A stretch of DNA of 64,000 nucleotides from Avena insularis (taxonomy: Eukaryota; Streptophyta; Magnoliopsida; Poales; Poaceae). The notes beneath the pieces are model-generated. The model made no database searches, was not told the origin of the DNA, and was given only the letters and a program-made list of their open reading frames with translations. Location of the stretch: the NCBI GenBank assembly GCA_023614405.1, contig CM042693.1, positions 337,759,527-337,823,526 on the forward strand. The letters are read 5' to 3'. The position numbers were made by a program, and so were the translations under genes. This document shows, one piece after another, positions 37,447 through 48,386 of the stretch (positions are counted from its first letter, which is position 1; the number at the start of each line of letters is the position of its first letter).

Positions 37447-38545
37447 ATAGCCTAGAAAAAAGAATTATAAAAAAGAAAAGTCCCGCTACAAAGAACTAAT
37501 CCTCAAAGCAACGAGACTGACACCATTAGAATAACACCAGTAGTCCTCCACTCAATTAACAACACCTTCAAGAAGGAAACAGTGCCCAAGCGTTGTCGTT
37601 GCCCGATCAAAGATTATAGGTTTTCACCCTAGAGAAAGTTCTCGCTCACAAAACAATGCCTTTAACAAGGTCATTGCCAGACACAATCAGTTAAGGCCAG
37701 ACCTCGGATTTTCACCCTGCAAGGTAAGACTGGGAACTCCCCCTGTGTTGTCTTCCCACACCAACAGTCGCTGCAACGAGTCCTAGATCATGCAGCCAAT
37801 TCTCCGTCGCCACAAGAACTAAAATCACCATCACTATCTTTATATTTCTGCTTTCCTGACATTCTCCGCATCTGGCTTCACCATGGTTCTAAGAATGGCA
37901 CTTGGTGGGAACAAACAATAGAGCTTCACAACGCTCCCGCTAAAACCAAACCGCCAGAAAAATAAGGTATGCATGACCGAATACCTTCTGGTCCAGCAAT
38001 CTCCAAGCATGATATGCCCATGGGAGTTCACCGGCGGAGCCTTTCGGAACCCGTCTCTCCAGACCAGATCAATGAGGGCAGACATCAAGCAGATCTTCGT
38101 CTTCGTGCGAAAGAAACCAAAGGACCACCTCCTTTATTAGATCCGACACAGCGATCCCCACACCATCGGTCGATTTCCGGAGAACGGATCGAGCAGGCCG
38201 ACCATCGATGTCGATGAGCACGTAGGCTTCGAACCGCCACTAAGGGCGCGTCATCGCCTCCATCCTGCAGCACCACGTATGCCGCTTCCCCCAGATCCCG
38301 GCTAACTCCGCCCACGGCCCTTTTCGCCCCGGTCCAGTAGTCGCCGACCATGATCACGAAACCACTGCTCCACGCAGCCTTCCTCGCCATAGCAGGGTGA
38401 CACCACCGCGCCACCTAGCCGTACGCCGCCGCGTCTTGCGCACGCATGCCGCCGTCGGTCGTAGATCTTGGCCCACGCCTAGATCTGGCGAACCAGGGGG
38501 AGAAGAGGGGCCTCGCTGCCACCGATGCCGAGCGGCTTTGCCCTA

Positions 38546-38978
38546 CTACTTCCAGAGACTATGGCACCTACGATAAGATCTGTCTCTCTCCTTGTTTTTC
38601 ACTTTGCTTATAAGACTAGAACAACTAGATACTGTGGTAATCTTTTGGAAACTAGTTCCTTTAGAAAGAATTAAAGCATGGCGCATTGCAATGGCTTCAA
38701 CTAGCTCTGTATTCTCGAAATGGTCGACGGTGCACCTACTTGCAGCTAGATCCAGACCCAACTGGTTGCGGATGACGACACCAATGCCCATACGATTTAC
38801 TATGTGAGAAGATGGCAGCGTCAACATTGATCATGACCGACTTAGCCAGCGGCGGAGACCACTTAGACGTTGACGTATGGTTCTCAAGCCTCATGCCGGC
38901 GGCCGACATGAAGTTGTACAATAAGATAAAATCAACATAATCTTTGATCTTACCCACCACATGTAAAGGATGAGGCAT
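38546..38978 (-). pseudogene. LINE E RNase H domain, N-terminal part
   Basis: Two overlapping frames: SKWSPPLAKSVMINVDAAIF at the start of the domain, then MGIGVVIRNQLGLDLAAS and VEAIAMRHALILSKGTSF. This is the plant LINE-type RNase H (RVT_3) with its initial NVDAA aspartate. A frameshift separates the pieces, and the C-terminal RRSCN part lies at 17883-17965 beyond the nested insertions. Confidence 0.8.
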
Positions 38979-39298
38979 TTTTTACCATTTCTTACGTTGT
39001 TTCTATTCTCCCAGATGTGCCAAATTGCAATAGCAAGGATCATTGAGTGGAGGTCATAGACATTAGAGATCAAGTTCAAAAGCCATTGTTGCACGCGCAC
39101 AAAGCTTTATAGTTTTAATAAAGATATACCAACAGATTTTTTAGATCCGCCCAAGTTTCTTTTAACATAACGACAAAGAAGAAACAGTGTTCCAGCGTCT
39201 CATGCTTGTTGCAAAATATGCATTTGTCCCTTGTTGCAAAAATGTTTGTGGAGCTGTTCATCGCTAGGAAAGCAGTTTTGTGCAATTCTTCGTATTAC
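38891..39298 (-). pseudogene. LINE E zf-RVT region and linker
   Basis: The minus-strand translation of 39150-39298 includes NIFATRDKCIFCNKHETLEH, a CxxC...H zf-RVT motif. 38891-39100 contains IAIWHIWENRNNVRNGKK, the usual linker before LINE RNase H. Frames differ, so it is decayed. It is cut on the right by the T run of another LINE 3' end at 39299. Confidence 0.7.
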
Positions 39299-39651
39299 TT
39301 TTTTTGGAAAGGAGTATATATTAATATCAGAAGATACAAATTACACCCAGCCTCTGCAACAACGCATTGTCCTAGCGGCCATACGGATGCACACAGCCAA
39401 AAAAAGAAGAATTACAAAAAAAGTCCCGCTACAGCGACCCATTAATTAAAACAACAATACTACAACCACCAAGACAACACCAGAAGTCCAGCTTATCCAA
39501 AAACAATGCCTCCAAGAAGGTAACAATGCACAAACATCGTCATCGCCCGATCAAAGATCTTAGTTTTTACCCTGAATAAAGTACACACTCTCAAAACAAT
39601 GCCTTCAACAAGGCCATTGCCAGGCACAAACAATTAAGGCCATTTACCCTG
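39299..39651 (-). mobile_element. short LINE F-family 3' end
   Basis: It starts with a T run at 39299-39305 and matches the two pieces of LINE F (17986-18089 and 37447-37690) as one continuous sequence of about 353 bp. It is 5'-truncated, without protein. It is the natural empty-site copy that confirms the element B insertion point. It separates LINE E on the left from the Sirevirus on the right. Confidence 0.75.
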
Positions 39652-39683
39652 AAGATGTCGGCAAGTTGGTCTTTGGTTGACAC

Positions 39684-39962
39684 CTAAGATAGCTCAATAT
39701 CACCTCGAGCAACATAATCTTTAATGAAGTGATAACGAATCTCAATATGCTTGGTCCTTGTGTGATCCACTGGGTTGTATGCAATCTTGACAGCACTTTC
39801 ATTGTCACATAGAAGAGGCACTTTGTCACAATGGACATCGTATTCCTTTAAATTTTTCCTCGTCCATAGCAATTGAGTACAAGCACTAGCAGCTGCCACA
39901 TACTCGGCTTCGGCGGTGGAGAGAGATATACAATTTTGCTTCTTATAAGACCAACACACCAA
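39684..39962 (-). pseudogene. Sirevirus RNase H remnant
   Basis: It contains WSYKKQNCISLSTAEAEYVA, LLCDNESAVKIAYNPVDHTR and KHIEIRYHFIKDYV, the C-terminal half of copia RNase H with its SLSTAEAEY and DNESA motifs. The reading ends near DIELS, then continues in another frame until the LINE junction. The preceding part of RNase H (39963-40234) is shifted. Confidence 0.8.
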
Positions 39963-40234
39963 GGACCTACCAAGGAATTGGCAAGCCCCGAGGTTGATTT
40001 TCTATCATCCTTATCACCCGCCTAATCCGAGTCCAAGTATCCACAAAGAGCGAATGTTGAGCCTCGAGGATACCAAATACCATAGTGTGGGGTATGAATC
40101 AAATATCAAAAGATTCTCTTGACCGCCATCAAATGACTTTCTTTAGGAGCCGCTTGATATCTTGCACACACTCCTACACTCAACACAATATTGGGTCTAG
40201 ATGCACAAATGTAAAGCAAAGAACCAATCATAGA

Positions 40235-41193
40235 CTAGTATACCTTTTGATCCACATCTTTACCATTTGGATTTAGTTCAAGATGAGTCTTTGTTGCCAT
40301 GGGAGTAGGTGCTCCATTTAAATCTTTTATGTTGAATCTTTTGAGCATATCTTGAGTATACTTGGCTTGGTTGAAGAATGTTCCTCCTCTAACTTGCTTG
40401 ATCTCAAAACCAAGAAATACTCTTAATTCCCCCATCATAGACATCCAGAACCTACTAGTCATAAGCTTTGAGAATTCATCATTAAAACCTTTGTTAGATG
40501 AGCCAAAGATAATATAATTAACATATATTTGGCATACAAAAAGCTCCCATTGACATTCTTAGTAAAAAGAGTGGGATCGATTTTCCCAACCTTAAACCCA
40601 CGGTCAAACAACAACTCTCTAAGGTTCTCATACCACGTGCACGGGGCTTGTTTGAGCCCATAGAGCGTGTTATCAAGTTTGTTGACATGGTTTGGAAAGG
40701 TGGGATCCTCGAACCCCGGTGGTTGTTTTACATATACCAACTCCTTCAATGGACCATTAAGAAATGCACTTTCTGCATCCATTTGTTGCAACTTAAAGTT
40801 ATGATGTGCCGCATAAGCAAGAAGGATACATATGGACTCAAGGCGAGCCACGGGTGCATATGTCTCTCCATAATCAATGCCTTCAATTTGAGAGAACCCT
40901 TGTGCAACCAATCTTGCCTTGTTCCTTACAACAATTCCATGCTCATCTTGCTTGTTTTTGAATATCCACTTGGTTCCTATAACATTGCGGCAATCCTTTG
41001 GCTTTTCAACTAACCTCCAAACTTTATTTCTCTCAAAGTTGTTGAGCTCTTTGTGCATTGCTTCCAACCAGTCCGAATCTTCAAGAGCTTCCCATACTTT
41101 CTTTGGTTCTATCATGGAGATGTGTGCTTGGTGTTCACTAAACCTCTTCAATTGTGCTCTTGTGGACATTCCACTCCTTTGATCTCCAACCAC
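40235..41193 (-). pseudogene. Sirevirus reverse transcriptase remnant
   Basis: The 40459-41193 segment has [51 protein letters not shown] (mutated from the usual DVKSAFLNG) and [15 protein letters not shown]. The YVDD region near 40500-40540 is lost in shifted sequence ([11 protein letters not shown]). 40235-40462 carries FLGFEIKQVRGGTFFNQAKY from the RT C-terminus. Frameshift and active-site damage show the enzyme is dead. Confidence 0.8.
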
Positions 41194-41198
41194 ATTAT

Positions 41199-41686
41199 CT
41201 AGAGAGTGGTCTCTTCATTCCAACATTCTATCCATAATAGTTTTGTGATGAGTTTCGATCTCCTTGTTGTTTCTTGGGGGATCTCTTCATCATTTTGGTC
41301 CTCGTCTTGACCATCAACTTGACCTTGATCATCATTGGAATCATTCTCTTCATTAAGAGGCAAAGATTGACCTTGGTCTTTCTCAGGCACAATACTAGAC
41401 TGGAGTTGAGCTGCTCTCACGGTAGATTGTATAGATCTTCCTTGTGTAATAGACCGAGCAGCACTTGACATTCTAGAGAATGGTGACTCAAGATCCTCCT
41501 CACTAGAGGTATCTCCCTGATCAACATGTTGAGGGCCACAACTTGTCTTTGGCTTGGGTCATTGTCCTCCTCGATAGAGGGAGATTGTTGTTGCTGTGAA
41601 GATGAGGGCTCCACTTGAGTAGAGCATAGTTCTTCTTGATCCGCCATAAGGGATTCCTCAACGGGGCAGATAAATCCCACAACCAT
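41199..41686 (-). pseudogene. Sirevirus linker between integrase and RT
   Basis: Two frames, 41417-41686 (EELCSTQVEPSSSQQQQSPS) and 41199-41471 (NDDQGQVDGQDEDQNDEEIP), form the low-complexity acidic and Q/S-rich linker typical between copia integrase and RT. A frame change at about 41460 splits them. Confidence 0.6.
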
Positions 41687-41701
41687 TCTTCCTATGGCAT
41701 C

Positions 41702-43015
41702 CTAAGGCATTTCATCATCTGCATCACAAGCATCAACACGCCCCCCTTGGGGACCATCATATTCTTTGAAAACCACACTACAAGATTCTATGACAACTCC
41801 AGAGAGCTTAGCATAGATTCTATAAGTGTGGTATTCCAGACCATAGCCAACAAAAATCCCCTCTAATGATTTGGAATTGAATTTTGACAAACGAGCACCC
41901 TTTTTTACATAGAAACACTTACAATCGAACACCCGGAAGTAAGATACGTTGGGATTGTTCCAGGTAAGTATTTCATATGGAGTCTTGATCAATTTCTTGC
42001 GGAGGTAGAGCCGGTTTGATGCATGGCATGCAGTGGAGATTGCTTCGGCCCAAAAATTATATGGAGATTTAAACTCCGCCAACATGGTCCTTGCCATATA
42101 AATAAGAGTCCGGTTCTTCCACTCGGCTACACCATTTTGTTGAGGGGTATATGTAGCTGAATATTGGTGTTTTATCCCCTCATCACTAAGAAATCCATTC
42201 AAGGTGTACTTCTTGAATTCGGTGCCGTTGTCACTCCTTATAATCAACATGGGGACATTGTATTGATGTTGATCCATGTTTATGAAGTCTATGAAGTTCT
42301 CTTGGGTCTCACTTTTCAGCTTGAAGAAATATACCCATGTGTATCTTGAATAGTCATCAACAATCACCAAACAATATTTCTTCCCACCCAAACTTGCATG
42401 AGATGGAGGACAAAAGAGATCCACATGAAGGAGCTCTAGGATCCTCTTGGACTTGACATAGTTCTTTGGCTTGTGGGGAGAGTCATGCATCTTTCCTTCA
42501 ACACAAGCCCTGTAAACACGATCTTTGGCAAAGCAAACATTTTCTTTTAGTCCAACAATATGGCCATCCTTGTGAAGACTTTGCAAAGTTCTCATGTTGA
42601 CATGGGCTAGTTGGCGATGCCATAACCAACCCACATTGGCCTTTCCGAATAAGCACATCGCACTTGTAGTGGTTTGCCCCAAAAAGTCCACCATGTACAA
42701 GTCATTTTCGACGTACCCAACAAAAGCGACCTTGAGAGACTTGCTCCACATGAGGACCACAATATCATTATCAATAAAGACGGAAAAAACTATCTTTCCA
42801 AGAGCACAGACTGAAATTAAATTATATCCAAGGGTCTCAACAAGCATGACGTTCACGAGTATAATGTCGTGGGCAACCACAACCTTGCCAAGACCCATTA
42901 CCTTAGACTTGGAGTTGTTGGCATATGTCACGGATATTTGATCATCATTTGGTCTCAACTCCTTGACAATATATGTTCTTTCGGTGATATGACTTGTGCA
43001 ACCACTATCAAGCAC
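41702..43015 (-). pseudogene. Sirevirus protease and integrase
   Basis: A 437-residue frame: protease DSGCTSHIT at the start, integrase zinc-binding region (WLWHRQLAHVNMRTLQSLHK with a damaged CxxC), then core motifs LLHVDLFCPP, IIRSDNGTEF and NGVAEWKNRT, which carry the D, D and E catalytic residues. It ends at a TAA in place of a sense codon, and the next frame continues pol. The upstream protease N-terminus and gag end are cut by the LTR fragment at 43180. Confidence 0.85.
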
Positions 43016-43179
43016 CCACTTTGACCCTCCGAAAGCATAGGTCTACAAAATATCAAACTAGTTTTTAGGTACCCATTTTTCAATGGGTCCTCTTTTGTTA
43101 GCAACAAGGGTCTTGGGAACCCAAATAGACCAAGCAATATAACCATCAAATGGGCAAACATATTGTGCATACACATCAC

Positions 43180-46100
43180 TATAACATCCCAAAAATATGA
43201 AACAATGATCATCAAACTCTAATCACTAAAATTAGGGTTAACAAAAACTTTGATTAATTTAAACTCATGTGAATGCATGTGTGTATGTGATGATTTGATA
43301 AATGCATGAATGGACTTGTGTGATTAACCTAAATAGAAAGGAATGGTTTAAATATGAAAATAAAATCATCTAAAACATTTCCAAGCAGAAACAAATAAAG
43401 GAAAAATAAAAAACAAATCAATTAAAGCAAATGGTCATTTTTACCAATCTTGTTCACTATGTCACTTTGAGTGTTTCTAGTCCAAGATTTCAAACAGAAA
43501 CTTTTCCAATTCTTTTTACCCCTTGATAGACCAAGTAAAAGTGAATCAAATCCCACCTTTCAAACTTGCAGAAACATTTGGCAACCTCATTCAAATGACA
43601 ATTCAAAATTGAATCTTTATCATATGTGAAGATCACACATTTTCAAAACCCAACTAAACCAATGCCCCTTGACTAATCCAACTAACCAGAAACTCCCTAG
43701 GATGTGCCTAGCAAACCCACCAAGTTTGAATCCAAAATTCAAATTTGAAGTTCTTTCGGCTATTTCATCAAACACCTTGCAAACACAAAACAAACAAACA
43801 TCTAACACTATTATGAGCAGTGAATTGGCCTAACTTGTCCCCTCTCTAGCTCACAGCAGACATTTAGTAGATCATCTAGCTTAGTTAGTAACCTCTAGAA
43901 CAACTGTGAGCTTGCCATTGCCATCAATGGTGAGCAGGCCAAGCCTCACCTTGCCACCTCAATGTGGACAGCAAGAAAGAAGAAGAACTATTGCGGCAAC
44001 CTTGCCGGCATGACTCACCGCCTCCTCTAGACCAGCCTAGCTCGAAGAGACAGGAACCGCGGAACGCCTCAAGGCCATTGCCTCGACCATGCCGACGCGC
44101 ACCACCGTGCACACGCCGTTCCTACTCAACCCGACCACCTCGAGCCCTTGCCGCCCGCCAGCACGAACCCCACCGTCCCAGGAGACCAGTAGACATGCTC
44201 GTTTCCTCGACCATACCCCGTAGCCGCCGCACGCCGCGAAGTTCGCCGTCGGCACCGCGTAGAGCACCACACGTTCCAAACCAAACCCCACCGCCCTACG
44301 CCTCGCCTTTAAGCTAGCAACGATCGCCATGAGACCGCGCATAGTCCCCTACCCTTAGCCATGCCGATAGCCGCCTGTACTGTCGCCTACGACGACCCCT
44401 GCCCACGTTGTGCTGCCCCTCTCGCTCGCCTATAAAAGGAGGCCTCCCCAGCTCGATTCCTCAACACCATCTCACTCCCCACCTCTCACTGATCCTTCCC
44501 ACTTCTTCCCAGAGCAAGGCGAGCTCTCTCTCGCCAGAATTTGGCCGGAGCCCGCCGCTGCTGGAGGAGAAGGGAGCCGTCGATTGAAGCTGCCCCAGGA
44601 GGAGCCGCTGGTACCAGGAGAACCCCCGTCGTCGACTTCGTCATTCGCCCCCGTCGCCGACCATCGCCAGAGCCCTGGTGAACCACCCCAGACCCCCACT
44701 GGTCGCGTTAGGGTTAGTTCCTCGCCGAAGTAGAATTGGATCATAAGGCTCAGATTCATAGATACCGTTTCGTTTAGTTAGTCCCACTGACTTGTGGACC
44801 CCATATGTCAGCAGCCCGCGCGCGCTGTGCGTGGTGGGCTGGCCCAGTAACTCTCCCGCGCAACCCAGTTAGTTTAAATTTAGATTTTTCATTTAAACGC
44901 AAACCCTAGTACTATCTGTTGATTCAAAAATGAATTCAGGGAGTTTGGATAAACCAAATAGCATGAAACCAATTTTGTCAGAAAGGTATTGAAATGCTTA
45001 ATCCAAGCCCATTGGATTCAAACCATTTAGAATAATAGATCACCCATGGTAAAAATAACAAGGCAGAAGCTTTTCTGCATTCAAACATTTTTCAAAATTA
45101 AAACATAAGAGCTTTCGAGTTGATTCCAACTCTCAAAAATCACATTTGATCATACCTTTCAGAATATATAAAAACATATGGGTTTACTTGCAGAAATAAT
45201 GTTCAAATAATAAAAGAATGCCACATAGGCATTTCTAGTCACTTTATTTAATTAAAATAAAAAGGTTAAACCTTATTAAATTGTAACACCACTTTAAATC
45301 ACATTCCCATGTACTGAAATATGTGGTGATGACATGTGTCAACATGATCCCATGTTTGAGTTGGAGAATATTAAATCTTAAGTAGTTTTTCAATGAGTAG
45401 GAATTACTTTTCTAAAAATAAAATAAATAAGACAAGTGCTTTAATCTTGTAATGTTAGTGATGATGATAGATCACCTAGTGTGAACCTTTGCGTGATGTT
45501 TAGAAATAGTTAAGTATTGTTTGGTGATTGTGTACCTCGTATTTATTTATAGACGGTAGTACCGACCAAGGATACGAGGAGGAAGGAGGATACTACGAAG
45601 AAGAAGCCGAGGAGAACTTCAACCACTGCTCTGCACAAGGCAAGCTAACACTTGCAACTTAGCAAGCTTATACTGATATTTTAGCCAACCAATACTTGCA
45701 AGCCTAATACTACTAGTTGAATTAGCAAGCTATTAACTTAGCAAGCTTACACCATGTGATACCTAATCCTAGTTTTACTGGCAAGCTTAATATTTTTTTT
45801 CTTTATTAAAAGCTTTCTATCAAAAGTTTACTTAGTGACTTGTAGATTCTAGAAAGATAATTGAAGGTAGCATAAAGAGCATAAAATTTGGCCTAAGTTA
45901 GATAATCTTGATGTCATCCTGAGGCATGAGATTGTACTTAGATAAGATACACTTGTTTACCACCCCTCATTAGTATTTACCCCCCACTTGTAGATGCTAG
46001 TGCTAAGCATAAAAATTGATCAACTTTAGATGGGAATACTTGGTGAAAATGGTTATGAAAACCTTAGAATGATGAGTCATTCTACTGAAATGTTTTTACA

Positions 46101-46594
46101 TGTGTTTTTGAACACCAGATGATTTTGATGATGAAAATGTTGAGGAATGAGCCTTAGCCCTTTATAAAACTGATGGTTGTCTGGATGCGATACCATTCCA
46201 ATTTTACCATACAACCACAATACCCAAAATTTGGGTAGGGCTTGACTGGAAATTTATATACCTTAGTATGGGTTCCCTTGCGGCCAAGGTCTAAGATGAG
46301 GCTACCTTGTGAAGATTGTCCACCTGTGCAGTACCCAGGATGACAGTTGGTCATGGTTGGGAGGTCAAACTCACAGGAGAGGTGCCTATACTAGGGCGTG
46401 TAATTTAAAGGTTAGGATTGATTATCCGCATACTGAGTATGGTGAATTCAGGATTTATTCCTGACGGATGTATCTAATGTTGTGGTGAAAGTGTATAATC
46501 TCTGCAGAGTGTCAAACTATTCGAATAGCTGCGTCCGCGGTTATGTACAGTTGGAGTGGCCATACTGTTCCCCCGTCAGATGTTTTCAAAATGA
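43180..46594 (+). mobile_element. truncated gypsy-type LTR inside the Sirevirus
   Basis: It starts TATAACATCCCAAAA, one base from the TGTAACATCCC start of such LTRs, and its right part (45640-46594) matches 5741-6620 closely. It stops at CAAAATGAC, about 0.5 kb before the LTR end seen at 7159. Sirevirus gag/pol flanks both sides, with a few codons missing at the junction. Small GC-rich open frames near 43960-44760 lie within the LTR and have no domain. Confidence 0.7.
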
Positions 46595-46595
46595 C

Positions 46596-47801
46596 CTTGT
46601 CTTTTTCTTGTGCGGGCTTGGCCTTCTTCTTGTTGTTGTTCTTCTTCTTAGCTTTGGAGACAAATCCAATGCCCCATTTCTCACCATTTGTCCTTTGCTT
46701 ACTCAAGAGGTCATCAATGGACTTGTTTCCTTTTGGAAAGGTGGCCTTAGCTATCTCCCCCTTCAACCTAGCATTTTCTTCAAGAATATTTGTACTACTA
46801 GAAGGAATGAAAGTACTAGGTGAAGGAATATTAGTCAATTGAGTTTGAAGCTTTTCACGAGACTTTGTGAGTAACAAGATTTCACTCTCTAAGGCCTTGT
46901 GAGCCTTATCAAGCTTCATGAAGTCCTCGACAAGTTTTTCATGAACAACACCAAACTCAATCTTGTCCTTTTAAGCATTTTTATATTTAGCAATAGCATG
47001 GTCACATTTCTTGATGAGCCTATTAACAATTAGGTCATTAGACCCATCAAGCCCTTCAAGTTTTAGCTCAAGAGACATCCTAGTCTCTTGCTCTTCTTCT
47101 AGAGCATTATTTAGAGCTTCTACCTTAATCAAGTGTTCTCTACCAAGTTTACATCTCTCGTCAAGAAGCTCTTGTGTGTGGGAAAGTTGATCTAAGATGT
47201 TCACAAAATGTTTCTTGGGCTCCCCTTGTAACTTAGTCATAAACTCATCAAAAGCAATAAATTCCTTTTTGACTTCAAGAGATATCTCATCAACAAGTTC
47301 ATCATCACTGAAAGAGGTGAGGTGGGAAGATGCTAATACCTCCGTTCCTCTTGCCATAAGGCAAGTGACGTCCTTGTTGGAGATATTCTCATTAGGGGAG
47401 TCGAAGAGAGAGAAAGTGGGAGTAAAAGTAGTGACAAGGGCAGCCACACCACTTGATGTTTCCTCCTCATCATCTTCATTGTCGGAGGAGTATTCTTCGT
47501 GTGTAATTAAGACAATTTCACTTGACTTCTTGTTGGTGAGATTCTTCTTGATGAAAGGTTTCTTGAAAGGAGCCTTGGAGTTTTTCTTTGGCACGAGTGC
47601 ACCGCCATGATCTTCTCTTCTCTCATAGGGACAGCTAGCAAGAAAGTGATATCGGTCACCACAATTGAAGCAAGTTCTCAATTTAGGGTTATTGCCTCTT
47701 TTCCCCATTAGCATTGCTTCTTTGTGGCATCTCCTTCCTGGCCTTTCCGGGGTTCTTCCAGAAGTTTCATGCATAGAAGGCCATGCACTCACTATGAGCA
47801 A
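46596..47801 (-). pseudogene. Sirevirus gag C-terminus: zinc knuckle and coiled coil
   Basis: The 46971-47801 frame contains CFNCGDRYHFLASC, a CCHC nucleocapsid knuckle, then acidic (SSDNEDDEEET) and helical segments (ALNNALEEEQETRMSLELKL). The 46596-46919 frame adds a long heptad-like region (LESEILLLTKSREKLQTQLT) and a basic tail (KAKKKNNNKKKAK). A stop and frame change near 46970 split them. The extended coiled gag end is typical of Sireviruses. Confidence 0.8.
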
Positions 47802-48386
47802 TCTTAATATCGTCAGGAGGGCTCATAGATAATCCTTCATCACTTTCATCCCCATCCACATACTCCACAACTTTGGCCTTGAGGGCAAGGTTGACACCAC
47901 TACTCATTCCAAGGGCACGAGCACGGGCATATTTGGCATTCTTTGCAGCAACCTTAAAAGCGGCCATCTCTTGCATAACTTCGTTGGAGGTCATGAGATG
48001 ATAGTTATGTCTTCGTTGTAGACTCTTCAAGTCGGTGGGCTCAAAGGGCATGAGTGCACTCACATATTTCCGTTTTACCCAAGCATCGTCCACATGTGAG
48101 GCACCAACATTCCTAAAGGCGGTGGAAGTTGACTTGAGTCTTTGATACATGTCTTCATGATCTTCACCATCCTTCATATAGAAACCTTCGACTCCATTGC
48201 TTAAAGCATCATACCGGTTTCTTCTCATGCTTTCATTCCCAATATATAGCACAGTGAGAGCATCCCAAGCTTCCTTGGCGGTGTTGAGGTGTTTAATGTT
48301 AGGGTAATATTTTGTACCCAATCCTTGTTGAATAATGTGAAAAGCGGTGGCATTGAGTTGGCTATTGCCAACTTCTCTTCGTATGG
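47767..48386 (-). pseudogene. Sirevirus gag capsid region
   Basis: It reads AKEAWDALTVLYIGNESMRR and YQRLKSTSTAFRNVG, the UBN2 (gag-polypeptide of copia type) domain. The N-terminal part is absent: at about 48386 gag runs directly into the LTR sequence CCTCTAGGTG, without leader or PBS. Confidence 0.8.

Larger units (their letters stand above)
17986..38541 (-). mobile_element. LINE F 3' end, interrupted by element B
   Basis: The left piece 17986-18089 starts with a T run and the right piece continues from 37447 to 38541; together they are about 1.2 kb. Both pieces match one continuous sequence at 39299-39651, which shows the uninterrupted order. CCTACTA at 17979-17985 and 38542-38548 forms a 7-bp target duplication inside LINE E's RNase H. 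It is 5'-truncated with no supported protein domain. Confidence 0.75.
17771..39298 (-). mobile_element. LINE E, outermost element of the five-deep nest
   Basis: The right part (about 38549-39298, minus) encodes zf-RVT and RNase H segments. The left part (17771-17978) encodes the RNase H C-terminus (FIHARRSCNVAAHVL, 17883-17965), a short 3' UTR and a T run at 17770-17777, i.e. poly(A) on the minus strand. LINE F lies between them. The two halves share the same protein context across the interruption, so they are one element of about 1 kb remaining sequence. It is broken by further frame changes. Confidence 0.7.

Noticed and set aside
43960..44760. GC-rich open frames on both strands resembling a plant exon
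   Set aside because: Located inside the gypsy-type LTR inserted in the Sirevirus; P/R-rich low-complexity translation with no conserved domain.
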